NCBI GenBank assembly: GCA_026770575.1
Contig: MU657165.1
Location: 1,047,933-1,111,932 of the forward strand
Length of the DNA stretch: 64,000 bases
Direction: 5' to 3'
DNA from: Pelagophyceae sp. CCMP2097
Lineage: Eukaryota > Sar > Pelagophyceae
Within the stretch, counting starts at the first letter, position 1. Each line of letters starts with the position of its first letter. Below are positions 45,103-54,835 of this stretch, in pieces. A program made the translations under genes and the position numbers. Below the pieces are notes generated by a model. The model saw only the letters and a program-made list of their open reading frames with translations, was not told where the DNA came from and did no database searches.

Positions 45103-46356
45103 TCAGATCGGTCCCTCGGCTCCTGCCGCTTCTGCGCGCCGTCGGAAGGCATTGGCGCGGACCTTGACGTTGAGGCGGATGTTTGCCCAGAAGCAGCCAA
45201 AGTCCATCAGATGGTACCCTTCCGATTCGGCGCCGCACGCTTCGGGGAGGCGCGTCACCAACTCACCCGTGACGCCGTCGATGCGGACCGCAAAGGAAGC
45301 CCCGAGCAAGTCGTCGACGGTTTCCGGTGGTACGAAGACGGCTTCCTTGACAACTAAGCCCGTTTCTTTCTTCGAGACCAAGTGGGGCCAGAGGTCTTTC
45401 ATCGAACGTAAAGTTGTTTCGCCGCAGCGGAGGCCGGCGACGGGGTCGAGCAGTCCGAGGTACGGCTCTTGCGAGTCTTCGGGCGAATTGGTCCGCCAAT
45501 TCAATGGGTGCGTGCCGACGATGCGTTTGCCCCGGATGGAGACGTACTCGCTTCGCTTCCAGTGGCCCGGGTGCTCGCAGTGCTCGCCGCCGCCCCAGTG
45601 GAGCTTTCCACCGATGGACTGCGCGTTCCTTGATGAAGATTCCGTGCACCAGTGGATCACGCAGCCGACGTCGTCAGCCCCGTCGCTGAGCTTCAAGTCG
45701 CGGAAGATGGCGTCGGGCCCGCGGAAGAAATCTAAAGGGAACCAACCCCCGAGGCAGTAGACTGCTACTAAACGGTTCATTAAAGGCCGGCCTTCAACAC
45801 ATTCCTGGAGCAGCCGGAGGAGATGCCACGTCCCTTGCGAGTGCGCCGCGAGGATCAAAGGCCGGTCTTGGGTGTCTTTGAGGAAGTTGAAAAAGGCGTC
45901 TCGGACGTCTTGGTAAGCAAAGTCCAAAGCGGCGCGGCCTTGCGTCTCGTCGTGCAAGAAAGAAGCGAGGATGGCCTGGCGGTACCTCGGCGCGTAGATG
46001 CGGCAGGTTTCGTTGAACGTTGAGGCCATTTGGGCGAGGTAGACGTCCGTCACAGCGTCGCAGTGCGCGTCTTTTAGAGGCGCGTTCCAAGTGGTCCCGG
46101 TGCAGTAGTTTGTAGGGTGCACAAAGAAGCAATCTACGGCCCGGTCCAACGCCGGCACCTTTGGAAAGCCCGGCGGCGAGACCGCCGCGGGGCCCGCGTC
46201 CGTGCCGCGCGCCGCCCAGTTCGCCGGATCGGCGTAGTCCGGCGGCGGGCCAAAGGCGCCGGACGCGTCTTGTTCGGCGTGGGTCTGATCTGGGATTGAA
46301 CCGACGAAAACTTGGTACGCAAGCCGGTGCGCCCACGTCGAAAAGGCGAGGCCCAT
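45103..46356 (-). CDS. DUF3089 alpha/beta-hydrolase-like protein
   Basis: Single exon, about 417 residues from the first ATG (46356). The family's landmark VDCFFVHPTNYCTGTTWNAP appears near residue 80, followed by FNETCRIYAPRYRQA. The nucleophile elbow is LILAAHSQGTWHLLRLL (S in A-H-S-Q-G). DUF3089 proteins are lipase-like hydrolases, mainly bacterial, with scattered protist members, so ancient transfer is possible. Later parts (HWCTESSSRNAQSIGGKLHW, TGELVTRLPEACGAES) fit the family's substrate-binding region. No signal peptide is obvious. Substrate unknown. Confidence 0.8.
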   Translation of the reverse strand: MGLAFSTWAHRLAYQVFVGSIPDQTHAEQDASGAFGPPPDYADPANWAARGTDAGPAAVSPPGFPKVPALDRAVDCFFVHPTNYCTGTTWNAPLKDAHCDAVTDVYLAQMASTFNETCRIYAPRYRQAILASFLHDETQGRAALDFAYQDVRDAFFNFLKDTQDRPLILAAHSQGTWHLLRLLQECVEGRPLMNRLVAVYCLGGWFPLDFFRGPDAIFRDLKLSDGADDVGCVIHWCTESSSRNAQSIGGKLHWGGGEHCEHPGHWKRSEYVSIRGKRIVGTHPLNWRTNSPEDSQEPYLGLLDPVAGLRCGETTLRSMKDLWPHLVSKKETGLVVKEAVFVPPETVDDLLGASFAVRIDGVTGELVTRLPEACGAESEGYHLMDFGCFWANIRLNVKVRANAFRRRAEAAGAEGPI

Positions 46357-46731
46357 CTCCGGAAGAGCGGCCGGCCGCAGACGCGCCGCGGTGGGCCCGA
46401 AAGGCACGCGGGACGGCTGAAGCCTCGACGGGAGACGCTGCTGACCGCGCGCGTGACTAGACTAGTTTTGCACGTTCCGGCGTATCTTGAAGAAAATCTT
46501 GAAGCGTTTCGAAAGCAAAAATTTACTGTCCAACCCGACCACTTTCCCGGTTTGCACCCCACGGGAAAACCCACTTTCGGTTTCGCTGTTCCGTTTCTGT
46601 GGACGGGAAATATTTTAAAAATTTGTGGACTTTTTAAATATTTCCAGAACGTCACTCAATAATTAAAATCCAGCAATTTCGTGTGAAAATCATGAGATTT
46701 GACTCTATTTCATGTGAAAATCAAGGTTATT

Positions 46732-46757
46732 GGCTCCATTTCAGCTGAAATGGAGCC
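46732..46757. repeat. perfect 26-bp palindrome
   Basis: The 13-bp arm GGCTCCATTTCAG is followed directly by its reverse complement CTGAAATGGAGCC. With no loop it could extrude a cruciform or be a dimeric protein site. It lies in AT-rich DNA with no adjacent gene within 300 bp. Confidence 0.85.
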
Positions 46758-47308
46758 CATAATCTACGATTTTCGGCGGGAAGTCGGAACTTTTGGTGTG
46801 TACAAACTGCGAGCGGTTAAGAGTGGGATTTTCGTACTTTTTGATTTCCCGCTTTTTGTTTTCGTACTTCGATTTTTGGCCGGGGTTTATGGATGAGACA
46901 TGAGGGGGATTATTTATATTCCGGGAAGAGATATCAGACTGGGGGTGCGCCAAGAGCGTGGTCGAGGGGCCCTGCGCAGGACCGAGTAGTCAGCCACCCC
47001 GGAGGGCTTCGACTATTCTGCCTCACTGCCGGGTGCTTCCCACTCGCCAGGCAACGAGGGGGTCGACCGGTCCGTATGGTCTCTCGGTGGCTAAGTTCCA
47101 GGGCGAGCGGCTAATTTTCGCACGTCGAAGCGTGCGCTAGCCGGCCAGGCATACCAGCACATTGTGGGTTCGCTCTGGGCGTTGCCAGGGGTTTGGGGTG
47201 GGGTGTGTTGCGCGATGGAGAGGAGGAAGTAGTGCCCGCCGCGTCAGTTTCTAGAACTGGCGCAGGCCGACGACGTGGACTAAGTCTTATGGGAAGTTGG
47301 CCGGGCCG

Positions 47309-47378
47309 TCTACTACAATTGTAGTACAATTGTAGTAGATCTAATGCGAGGAAAACAATGGAGGGAGATACAATTGTA
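47309..47378. promoter_or_regulatory. cluster of three TACAATTGTA motifs
   Basis: An interrupted palindrome (arms 47309-47323 and 47325-47339, one central base) contains two TACAATTGTA copies at 47314 and 47325. A third lies at 47369. They sit 50 to 120 bp before the candidate start region of the MYND gene. Confidence 0.55.
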
Positions 47379-47420
47379 GGGTCGCCGGGCTTCGAGGCTG
47401 GTGGATTTGTTTTGGGAATG

Positions 47421-47533
47421 GGAGAATGCACATGAAAATGTTCGGCCGAGGAGGGCACTGGGGTTTCTCAAGATTCCGAGTCCTCCGCAGCGCTCCGCTG
47501 CGCTGCGGTACTGGACCAGTTGGGGCCCCAGAG
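47421..47533 (+). repeat. dispersed repeat, copy 2, at the MYND gene 5' end
   Basis: Pairs with 44073-44182 (shared blocks listed there). Here its acceptor-like end GGGGCCCCAG leads directly into the MYND-coding sequence AGCGACTGTAAATCC, so the repeat may include an intron end. A small ATG frame (MKMFGRGGHWGFSRF) lies inside. Confidence 0.75.
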
Positions 47534-48508
47534 CGACTGTAAATCCCGCCATTATTGCTCCAAGGCGTGCCAGCTCGTTGACTGGAAACGTGGGCACAGC
47601 AAGGCGTGCAAGCAGCTCGCCTCCGACTTCCAGGACCGCCTCCTGGATACGCTCATGCCGGCGAAGCTGAAGATCAAGGAGGAGCCGGCCATCGTCGCAT
47701 ACTTTGTGTCGGCGGACGGTGCCAAGCCGGCGGCGCGCTTATCGGCTGTTCGGGCGGCAAAGACGGCAAAGGCCAGTGCGCCGAGCGACGACGCGCCGGA
47801 CTGGCGCGGCACGTGCGCCATCTGTCTGGACGTGCTTCCAGTCGAAGGTGATGGACAAGCATTCTATCTCGTGCTGCTGCAAGAAGATTTGCACGGTTTG
47901 CAACGTCAAGTGCCGGCAGCACGACTTGCGCTGCCCGCTCTGCCGATCGCCGTCCTACAAGTCGGCTGACGAGTGGCTGCGCCGCGTGCAGAAGCACGTG
48001 GACAAGGGCAACACCGAGGCGCAGATCGTGCTCGGTGACATGTACCGTGATGGTGGCACGGGGATCCAGCAGAATTTTAAGCGGGCGTTCGAGCTGTACG
48101 AGCGCGCTGCCGCGCAAGGACATTCAAAAGCTCAGACTCTTCTGGGGACTTGTTACTCTCTAGGGCAAGGCGTCGAGATGGACTACAAGACTGCCGCGCA
48201 GTGGAATTTGCGCAGCCGAGCAAGGGTATCCTCTCGCACAATACTGTCTCGGCGTGATGTTCGACGGCGGAAAGGGCATAGCGCAGTCGTACGACGAGGC
48301 CGTGCGGTGGTATCGCCTCGCCGCGACGCAGGGCCAGCCAAACGCGCTCTACAACCTCGGCGCGTGTTACGGAAACGGTCAAGGCGTGCCGCTGGACCTC
48401 GACGAGGCGATGCGCCACCTGAAGCGCGCCGCGGCCAAGGGACACGCCGACGCCGCGGCGGAGGTTGAACGCCTCGGGGCGTTCCTGGCGGCGGAGCGCG
48501 CCGCGTGA
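47531..48508 (+). pseudogene. MYND-RING-Sel1 gene with two frame breaks
   Basis: Three frames together encode one recognisable protein. First, a MYND zinc finger SDCKSRHYCSKACQLVDWKR then GHSKAC, with its first Cys pair missing upstream. Then a RING-like start GTCAICLDVLPVE. At about 47850 the frame moves by +1 and continues DKHSISCCCKKICTVCNVKC, CPLCRSPSYKSADEWLRR, and Sel1 repeats (GNTEAQIVLGDMYRDGGTGI, AQGHSKAQTLLGTCYSLGQG). At about 48210 it moves +1 again to CAAEQGYPLAQYCLGVMFDG and more Sel1 repeats, ending at 48508. No intron fits either break. Either two assembly indels or real decay; family members act as putative E3 ligases. Upstream exons may exist. Confidence 0.65.
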
Positions 48509-48980
48509 CGCGGAAGAGCGCTTCCTTCCATAACAGACGATCCCCGATGCGTATAGCCCTTAGAGCCGGTATACGGCATGGGTGCCGCCGAGGCGCGGGA
48601 TTCGCGCGGGCCTCCGTCGGCTGCGAGAATCTTCTTTTTGGCCGTTTGCGAAGTATCACGCTAGGGAGGCGTTCCGGTACGCCGCAGGCCGCAGGATGGC
48701 CTTGCTCCCGCAGTAGGAGGAGGGGTCGTGGGCCTTTTTACCCCCCGCCACGCCCTGCTCGTCCACGACCTGCTCGTGTAAATCCTTCCACCGCGAGAGG
48801 CCTCCCAGCCCTGGGCAGGGACACCGGGGCCTCATTTCGATCGTTCAGAGCCCATCTCTTTTGCGATGGCACTGAACGGCGACGTCGCATCGATCGGCCG
48901 TCGCTTCGAGTCTCGCGGGGGCACGGAGCATGCAGTCCGAGATTGGGTGTACAAAGGTCGGTCACATGAACGGCTCGATG
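48509..48980. other. intergenic with a repeat fragment
   Basis: About 470 bp between convergent genes. It includes CCACGCCCTGCTCGTCCACG at about 48748, which recurs near 60169 and in part at 54611. No gene or RNA recognised. Confidence 0.5.
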
Positions 48981-50640
48981 TCACCGTCGCTTCTTGGCCG
49001 CGACCCATCTTTCGACTTGTGAAAGCTCGTCTTTTCGGGCTTGGAGGACCGAGGGCGGGTCGCTGGCGTGGGAGAAGAAGAGGTCGAGGTGATGCGCCCC
49101 TTGCGGTATCACGACTGCGATGACAGAGTCGGAGAGGCTCTCCAGGACGCCCACTGCGGACCACGGATCCAGGAGGCCGTTGGAGAAGACGATGTTCGTC
49201 GTGGACTTCCAAGATGCGCCGCCGACGGCCGCGCCACCGTAGAGCGTCTCTATCCACTCTGGCCGCGGCGAGACGCCGAGCGCCTTTCGGCAGTGCTTTG
49301 TGATGGCCTCCAAATCGTACGAGCGCGGCCAGAACATGTCGCCGGCGCCGTCCGTCGCAAAGTACGTCTCCTGCGGCAGCATCTCCGTGCAGTACTGGTA
49401 GTCCCAGATGCCGTCGAAATTCAGGTCCAAAGGCTCGTCGAAACATGCGACGGCGCCGCTCGCGTTGTTCAAAACGTTCGTCGCGTCCAGCAGCAGAGAG
49501 AGGAGGGAGTCCTCGTCGGCGCCGTCGAGCCTAAGGATCCGTGCGGGGTGTCATCGTTGGGAGGCGACGCACGTTTCGTTCGCGGCGACCTTTGCGTTGA
49601 GTTGGTCGTCGGCGGCCATCCGGGCGCAGGCGACTCGCACGGGCCACGGCGGCAGCACGATTTCGGCGTCGCCCGTCTGCTGGAAGACTAAATAATTTGA
49701 AGCATAAGGAAAGTTGCCCATGGCCAAAGTGTCAAACGCGTTCGCCGCGAGCATCGCAATGGACAGCGTCGAGTTGCGGTCCTCGCCGGTTCGCGGGCAG
49801 ATGCGCAGGATTTGCCGGAGCCGCGCGAGGCCCGGCGCCGTAGAGCCGAGCTTGAAGATGACGGGCCACGCGCGGCGCACGTTGGCGGCGCAGCTTTCGT
49901 GCGCACCCGCTTGGGGCGATGCATCAGTGGTGACGACACGCCAGTACGCATTTGTGTCAAAGGCCCCGAAGGCCAGGATTGGGGCCGACGCGGCGATGGC
50001 GCCGTCGACAAGAGCGGGGTACTTCATGCGCAGCCAGGCCGCGAGCATCCTACGATAAAGCCGCGTTGGTCGCATCCGGCGCGCCAGCCGCGTCTCCGCC
50101 TCAACCTCTCAAACGGCCTCGCGATTCGCACCCGCCGTAGCTGCCGCCAAAGGCTATTACAGCCGTGTCCACTGCGAGGGGTTTGGTGAGCTCTCTGATG
50201 AGTGATGCGAAGTCTGCCAGCGCCTGCTCGTGCGTCAGCTGCGCGAGCGGCATCGCCCGCCAGTCCGTATTGTTGATTGGGAGCGACTCGCCGTAGAAGC
50301 GGTGCTCCGCAAAGACGAGCTTGGCGCCGAAGCGTTGAGCGGATTCCCACATCAGGCCCGTCGCGTTGACGTAGAGTTCCACGTTCGCCTCGTTGCCGGT
50401 GTAGAAGAATACCGGCCCGCCAGAAACGTAAGCCCCTTCGTAGACAAAGTAGCGCAGGTGGATTTCAGCGTCGCCGACGAAGGAAAAGTGGTCCAGCGGC
50501 TGCGTGTGCCAGTGGACCGTGCAGTTGTGCGTCCCGGGCTGGCCCGCCGCGCGGAGCGGCGCAGACAGGCCGCGCCGGCCGAGGCGGCGACCAAAGCAGC
50601 CGCTCAAAACCACGGCCCACGTCAGGAGACGGCAACCCAT
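48981..50640 (-). CDS. S28 serine carboxypeptidase (prolyl carboxypeptidase-like)
   Basis: Three exons (50640-50132, 50049-49573, 49530-48981) give about 511 residues. MGCRLLTWAVVLSGCFG is a signal peptide. Family motifs: WHTQPLDHFSF, GGPVFFYTGNEANVELYVNA, LVFAEHRFYGES, the nucleophile AFGGSYGGML (Ser; intron 1 falls within this motif), IAASAPILAFG, then FSNGLLDPWSAVGV (Asp) and IPQGAHHLDLFF (His). The complete Ser-Asp-His triad argues for an active enzyme removing residues after proline, in lysosome/vacuole or secreted. Introns are 82 and 42 nt. Several N-x-S/T sites fit a glycoprotein. Confidence 0.92.
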
Positions 50641-50915
50641 GACGCGCGTCGAGGCCGGCCGCCACTCGATCCTTTACGGACCCTCGGACGCTGCGCCGAC
50701 CTTCGAATTCTGCCAGAAACGCTTTGTGTTTTCCTGGGGACCACTTCTAAGTTTGGCGATATCGCGATCGGACCGTCGCGCGCGCGTGGCTCCGGACGGG
50801 GTGCAGCACGTGATCCGCGGGGTCCGATCGCGCCAGCACAACGGACCCTTTCATCATACCCTCGGTGGCCGCGAACGGAGGTTGCACACGAAGAGCTATA
50901 CGCGCTTCGGCTACC

Positions 50916-52458
50916 ATGGACGAGGCGGATCACGCCACGGAAGCGCCATGGCGGTCGGCGCAGCGCCTGCTGGACCCGGCGACGCACGCTTTATCTCTGT
51001 CGCTGGCGGCTGAGGCTATTACGGGCGCCGCCGCGCTGTTGCGGTCGCCCTGCGTCGAGGGCGTGCGCGTGAAGGGCCCGGGCCTCGTCGAGGTCGTCCT
51101 GCGCGCCGGGTCGACAGAGGGCTACGGCGCGCGGAGCTGGCCGCTGCGCATCGGCGGCGCGGGCCTCGGCGACGAGCCCGCGCTCGCGGCGGTGCTGGGC
51201 ACGCCCGCGCGGTCGCCGGTGGCCGTGCGGTTTGATGTGCCGTTCTTTGCCATGCCGGGCGTCGACTCCACGGGCTTCGTCGATTCAAGCTTCTTCGACG
51301 GTCTCGGCGCAGCACCGACGCTGCAAGAAATCTGCGACGAAGCGGCGCGCTGGCTCCGGGGCGACCATTTCCGCGACCCACGACAGGACGACGAGGGGCC
51401 GAGCCCCGCCGAGCGCGAGACGGCGTGGCGCGACGCAGAACGGCACACGCTCGCCAAAGTGCGGTGCATCGACGCGTACCGCCGCGTGGCGAAGTGCCCG
51501 GCGCTCGTCGACGAGTCCGCGGCGCTCGAAGCGGTTTGGCTCGCGCCCGCGCTGCGGCCGCTCATCACCGCGGGGCCGGACGAGCGGCGGCGCGCCTGCC
51601 TGGCGCTGCTCGAAGCGGGCTCGATCGTCGAGTGCGCGCCGGTTGGGTCGGGTATCTACGCGTTTGACCTCTTCACGGCCGAGTTTTGCTCTCTTCTCCT
51701 CGCCGAGGTCGACTCTTTTGAGGCGACGGACCTGCCGCGGCGCCGGCCGAACACGATGAATAAAGCCGGCCTCATCGTCGACGAGTGCGGCATGCGCGCG
51801 CTCGCCGCGGCGATCGTGGCCGCCGTGATGGCGCCGCTCGCGGCGGCGGTCTACCCAAGCGAGGCATTTGCGCCGTTTCTGGACCACCACCACGCCTTTG
51901 TCGTCCACTACTCGGCGGACGAAAGCAAAGGCGACACCGGCTTGGACATGCACCACGACGCCAGCGAGGTGCGTTTCTGTACTCCGTGGGCGGCACTCGT
52001 CGATGGACGGTGACGCGCGTATAGGTCACGCTCAACGTCTGCCTCGGCCGCGACTTTTCGGGGTCCGGCCTGCGCTTCTGCGGCCGCTTCGGTGCGGGCG
52101 ACCACCGCATGCTGCAATCTGTTGTCCAGCACAAACCGGGCCGCGCCCTCGTCCACCTCGGCCGCCACCGCCACGGCGCAGACGACATCCAAACCGGCGA
52201 GCGCTTCAACCTCATCGTCTGGGTAAGAAAGCGTCGACTCGCGGGGGGCGACGAGTCGACGCGCCTCTCGCGACCCTTTTGACGCCTCTCTAGGCGCGCT
52301 CGAGCGCGTTCCGCGGCGCGGCGGCTTATGGGCACGTTCCGCCCGACGGCTACCCGCGGCGGCCCGAGGACGGTGTCGACCGCCTGTGCCTCTCGAAAGC
52401 CAACGACGCGGACTATGATACCAAGCTCCGCGCGATCCTTAACGCACCAGCGGATTGA
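50916..52458 (+). CDS. 2OG-Fe(II) oxygenase, OGFOD2-like
   Basis: Three exons (50916-51968, 52025-52222, 52294-52458) give about 471 residues. The catalytic double-stranded beta-helix reads HHHAFVVHYSADESKGDTGL, the iron motif H-x-D in MHHDASEV (split from TLNVCLGRDF by intron 1), VVQHKPGRALVHLGRHRHGA with the distal His, and GERFNLIVW with the 2-oxoglutarate Arg. The N-terminal ~250 residues are family-poor but include ALRPLITAGPDERRRACLAL. OGFOD2-type proteins are uncharacterised hydroxylases. The C-terminal exon ends SSAFRGAAAYG...LNAPAD. The stop is only 8 bp from the stop of the convergent gene. Confidence 0.85.
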
Positions 52459-52466
52459 GGCATGCG

Positions 52467-54519
52467 TTACGCCGGCTCGATTTGGGGCTTTGGGGCTGCG
52501 TCCCACTTCTCGAGCGCCTTGACGGCCTCTATTCTGACCAAAGCGTCGTACGCGGGCCGGTTTTGCTCGAAAAGTGCCCCCACGTCCGCGGTGAACTTGC
52601 TCGCCCGGCGACTGCACCGCAAGTCCATACCCGGCGGGCCGGAGGTGTCGGACGGCGGCGCGCGCAGCGCGGCCTGCGCGCGGTGGAAGAGGTCCGCGTC
52701 GGGTTCCACGAGTAAAGCGTGCGCTCTCCGGAGCAGCTCCTCGAGTGAGGCGCCGCTGACCCATTCTCGCAGGAGCTGCGAGGGCCGCGCGGTGCCGTCG
52801 AGGCGGACGTCGCAGTTCAAGTGGACGAGGCGGCACGTGAAAAACGCCACCGGCGCCGTAAGCGGGTACAGTTCCGTCGCCCTTATACACAGCTTGACCG
52901 CGCGCCCGGCGTAGGGCGTCCCCGCGAGCGTGGAGCCGGCGAACGTCGCGTAGACCTGCGGCGGCGCAGGCTGCCGCAAAGGCGGCGCCCGGCGCGGGGA
53001 CGCACCGACGGCTCGGGTTCCGTCGCGGCCGTTTGGACGTCGACGAGGAAGGGCGGGTACTCGCCGATGCCCAGTTCCTGCAGCTTCTCGAAGTCCGCGG
53101 CGAGGTTGAGCCTACGTCCGCAAAGCATCAGACGCCCGACGACGACTCGACGCCCGACCGACGACGACTCGACGGCCGACGACGGCCGACTCGACGCCCG
53201 TTGTCTCACCTGCCTAGCGGCACGCCGTGCTTTTGCATTTCGCGCGCGGAGAAGCCCGTGTTCGGGAGCGCGTCGAGCAGGAGCGAGCCGTCGCCGAGCC
53301 TTCGCATGAGCGCGGCGAACTCTCCGAATTCTACCACGCCGCTGCGGTCCGCGTCTGCGATTGTGAGGAGCGTGCGGAGCTTTTCTGGCGACACGGCGAA
53401 GCCGAGGGCGTCCAGCGCGCCGCGTAGCTCTTTTGCGTCGATGCCGCCGCTGCCGTCCTTGTCAAAGATGCCGAAATGATGCGATAGGAGCACCACCTCG
53501 GCGTCCGAGTAGTCGCCTCGCTGCTCGGGCGTCAGACCGTACGCCGACCCGCGCCGCCGCGCCACGGCGCCGACGGCGTCGAAGGACTGCATCAGAGCGC
53601 AAAACTCATCGAAATCCAAAGCGCCGCTCCCGTCGCCGTCGTACCTGCGGGCGCTGTCCGTGGGCATCCGACGCGCTCGCAGGTTGGCGCGCAGACCCAC
53701 AGGCTGAAGCGACTCCGCTTTCCAGCATGGATTCTGACTTAGAGGCGTTCAGTCATAATCCTACAGATGGACTCACAGGTTAAAGACGTCGTCGACCTCG
53801 TTTGAATCGAGACCCTTGCCGTAAGCGTCGACGCCGTAGGCCTCCAAGACTCGCGCGACGTCGGCCTTGGCGACCAAACCGTCGCGCGCGGCGCCGCAGA
53901 AGACGGTGTAGATGGCTATTTGCTCCGGGGTGAGGTCGTCCAGTTTCGCGGCGAAGCACGAGGGCGCCACGCCAGTACAAGCCGCGTTGGTGCAGCACGG
54001 AGGCAGCTGGACGCGCGCGCCGCGCGCCGCCTTGCGCGTGAAATCCAAGATGGCCGTCCTCGACGTGGCGACCCAGACAATGACGTCGGCGAAGCCTGCA
54101 GGCTTCTCCACGCTGCAGCCGACGCGCGAAACGCAGGCCGCGCACCGCGCCGGGCCCGCGGGACCTCCCGCGGCGGCGAGCAAAAGCCGGACGTCGCCCG
54201 GCCGCACGGCGACGCGCCCGGTCTCGGCGTCGACGAGTTGGCGACCCACGGTGGCGAGTTGCGCGAGCTCGTCGCAGGAAAACGCGCAGCGGACGTGCGC
54301 CGGCAGGTAGAGCGGGTCCAAATAAGTGCCGCCGATGACCCCAACCTTGGACGCGGCCTGCTTGACGAGCCCCGGCGCGAAGCGCGTCGGCGGTGCCGGC
54401 GTTCGCGCGGCGGTCGGAACGTACTTATCATAGGCGGCGTCCCTCTTGTCGTAGACGCCACAAATCTCGCGCCGCCGCACGGCGGGCTCGCGCACCCAGG
54501 CGGTGCCGTACGACGTCAT
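52467..54519 (-). CDS. EF-hand and UBC-like fusion protein
   Basis: Four exons (54519-53777, 53644-53210, 53111-53006, 52970-52467) give about 595 residues. The first ~200 residues have an unrecognised domain (GVIGGTYLDPLYLPAHVRCA, ADVIVWVATSRTAILDFTRK, six or more Cys). Calmodulin-like EF-hands follow; one loop is rebuilt by the first splice (VDDVFNLYDGDGSGALDFDE), then FDKDGSGGIDAKELRGAL and ADADRSGVVEFGEFAALMRR. After intron 2 the frame continues GRLNLAADFEKLQEL and a UBC fold: AGTPYAGRAVKL, ATELYPLTAPVAFFTCRLVH, LNCDVRLDGT, LLREWVSGASLEELLRRAHA, LLVEPDADLF. The usual HPN is HLN and the catalytic-site Cys is not at its normal place, so it resembles a UEV. Both intermediate joins are in phase. 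The last intron is only 35 nt. Confidence 0.7.
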
Positions 54520-54835
54520 CACACGCCGCGGCACATGGACGTCCGATCGCGACCCCCTTGGAAACCGTTCGATCTCTGTGGCTCCTTGTTTGACTCTGCT
54601 CGTCCACGCTCTGCTCGTCCACGACACGCGTCGTAAGCCACCCGGAAATTACTACGGAGCTCGTCCTCGGTGAAAACAACAACCGCTCGCTAATCGGCTC
54701 TCATAGTAGTTCCACTGCAGGCGCGTCTCCCCGCGGCCTCTCCGAGTTTCCGCGCGCGCGCGGGAGCCCCGGACGCTCGCGCAGAGCCCCCGGTCGACGC
54801 CGCGGCGGTGCTCAAAGTTCCTGGCCTGAGCGATC

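Larger units (their letters stand above)
46357..47420. other. AT-rich intergenic with palindromes
   Basis: About 1.06 kb, clearly more AT-rich than average. It contains a perfect 26-bp palindrome (46732-46757), GTGAAAATCA repeats around 46680-46725, and the TACAATTGTA cluster at 47309-47378. No gene supported. Confidence 0.6.

Noticed and set aside
48254..48508. Independent small Sel1-repeat gene starting at 48254
   Set aside because: The repeat phase continues directly from the preceding frame after one extra base, so it is the end of the MYND-RING-Sel1 gene.
53206..53644. Stand-alone calmodulin-like gene
   Set aside because: Its first EF loop lacks the entering helix unless joined to the exon ending at 53777, and its stop is bypassed by an in-phase GTGAGA donor leading to the UBC part.
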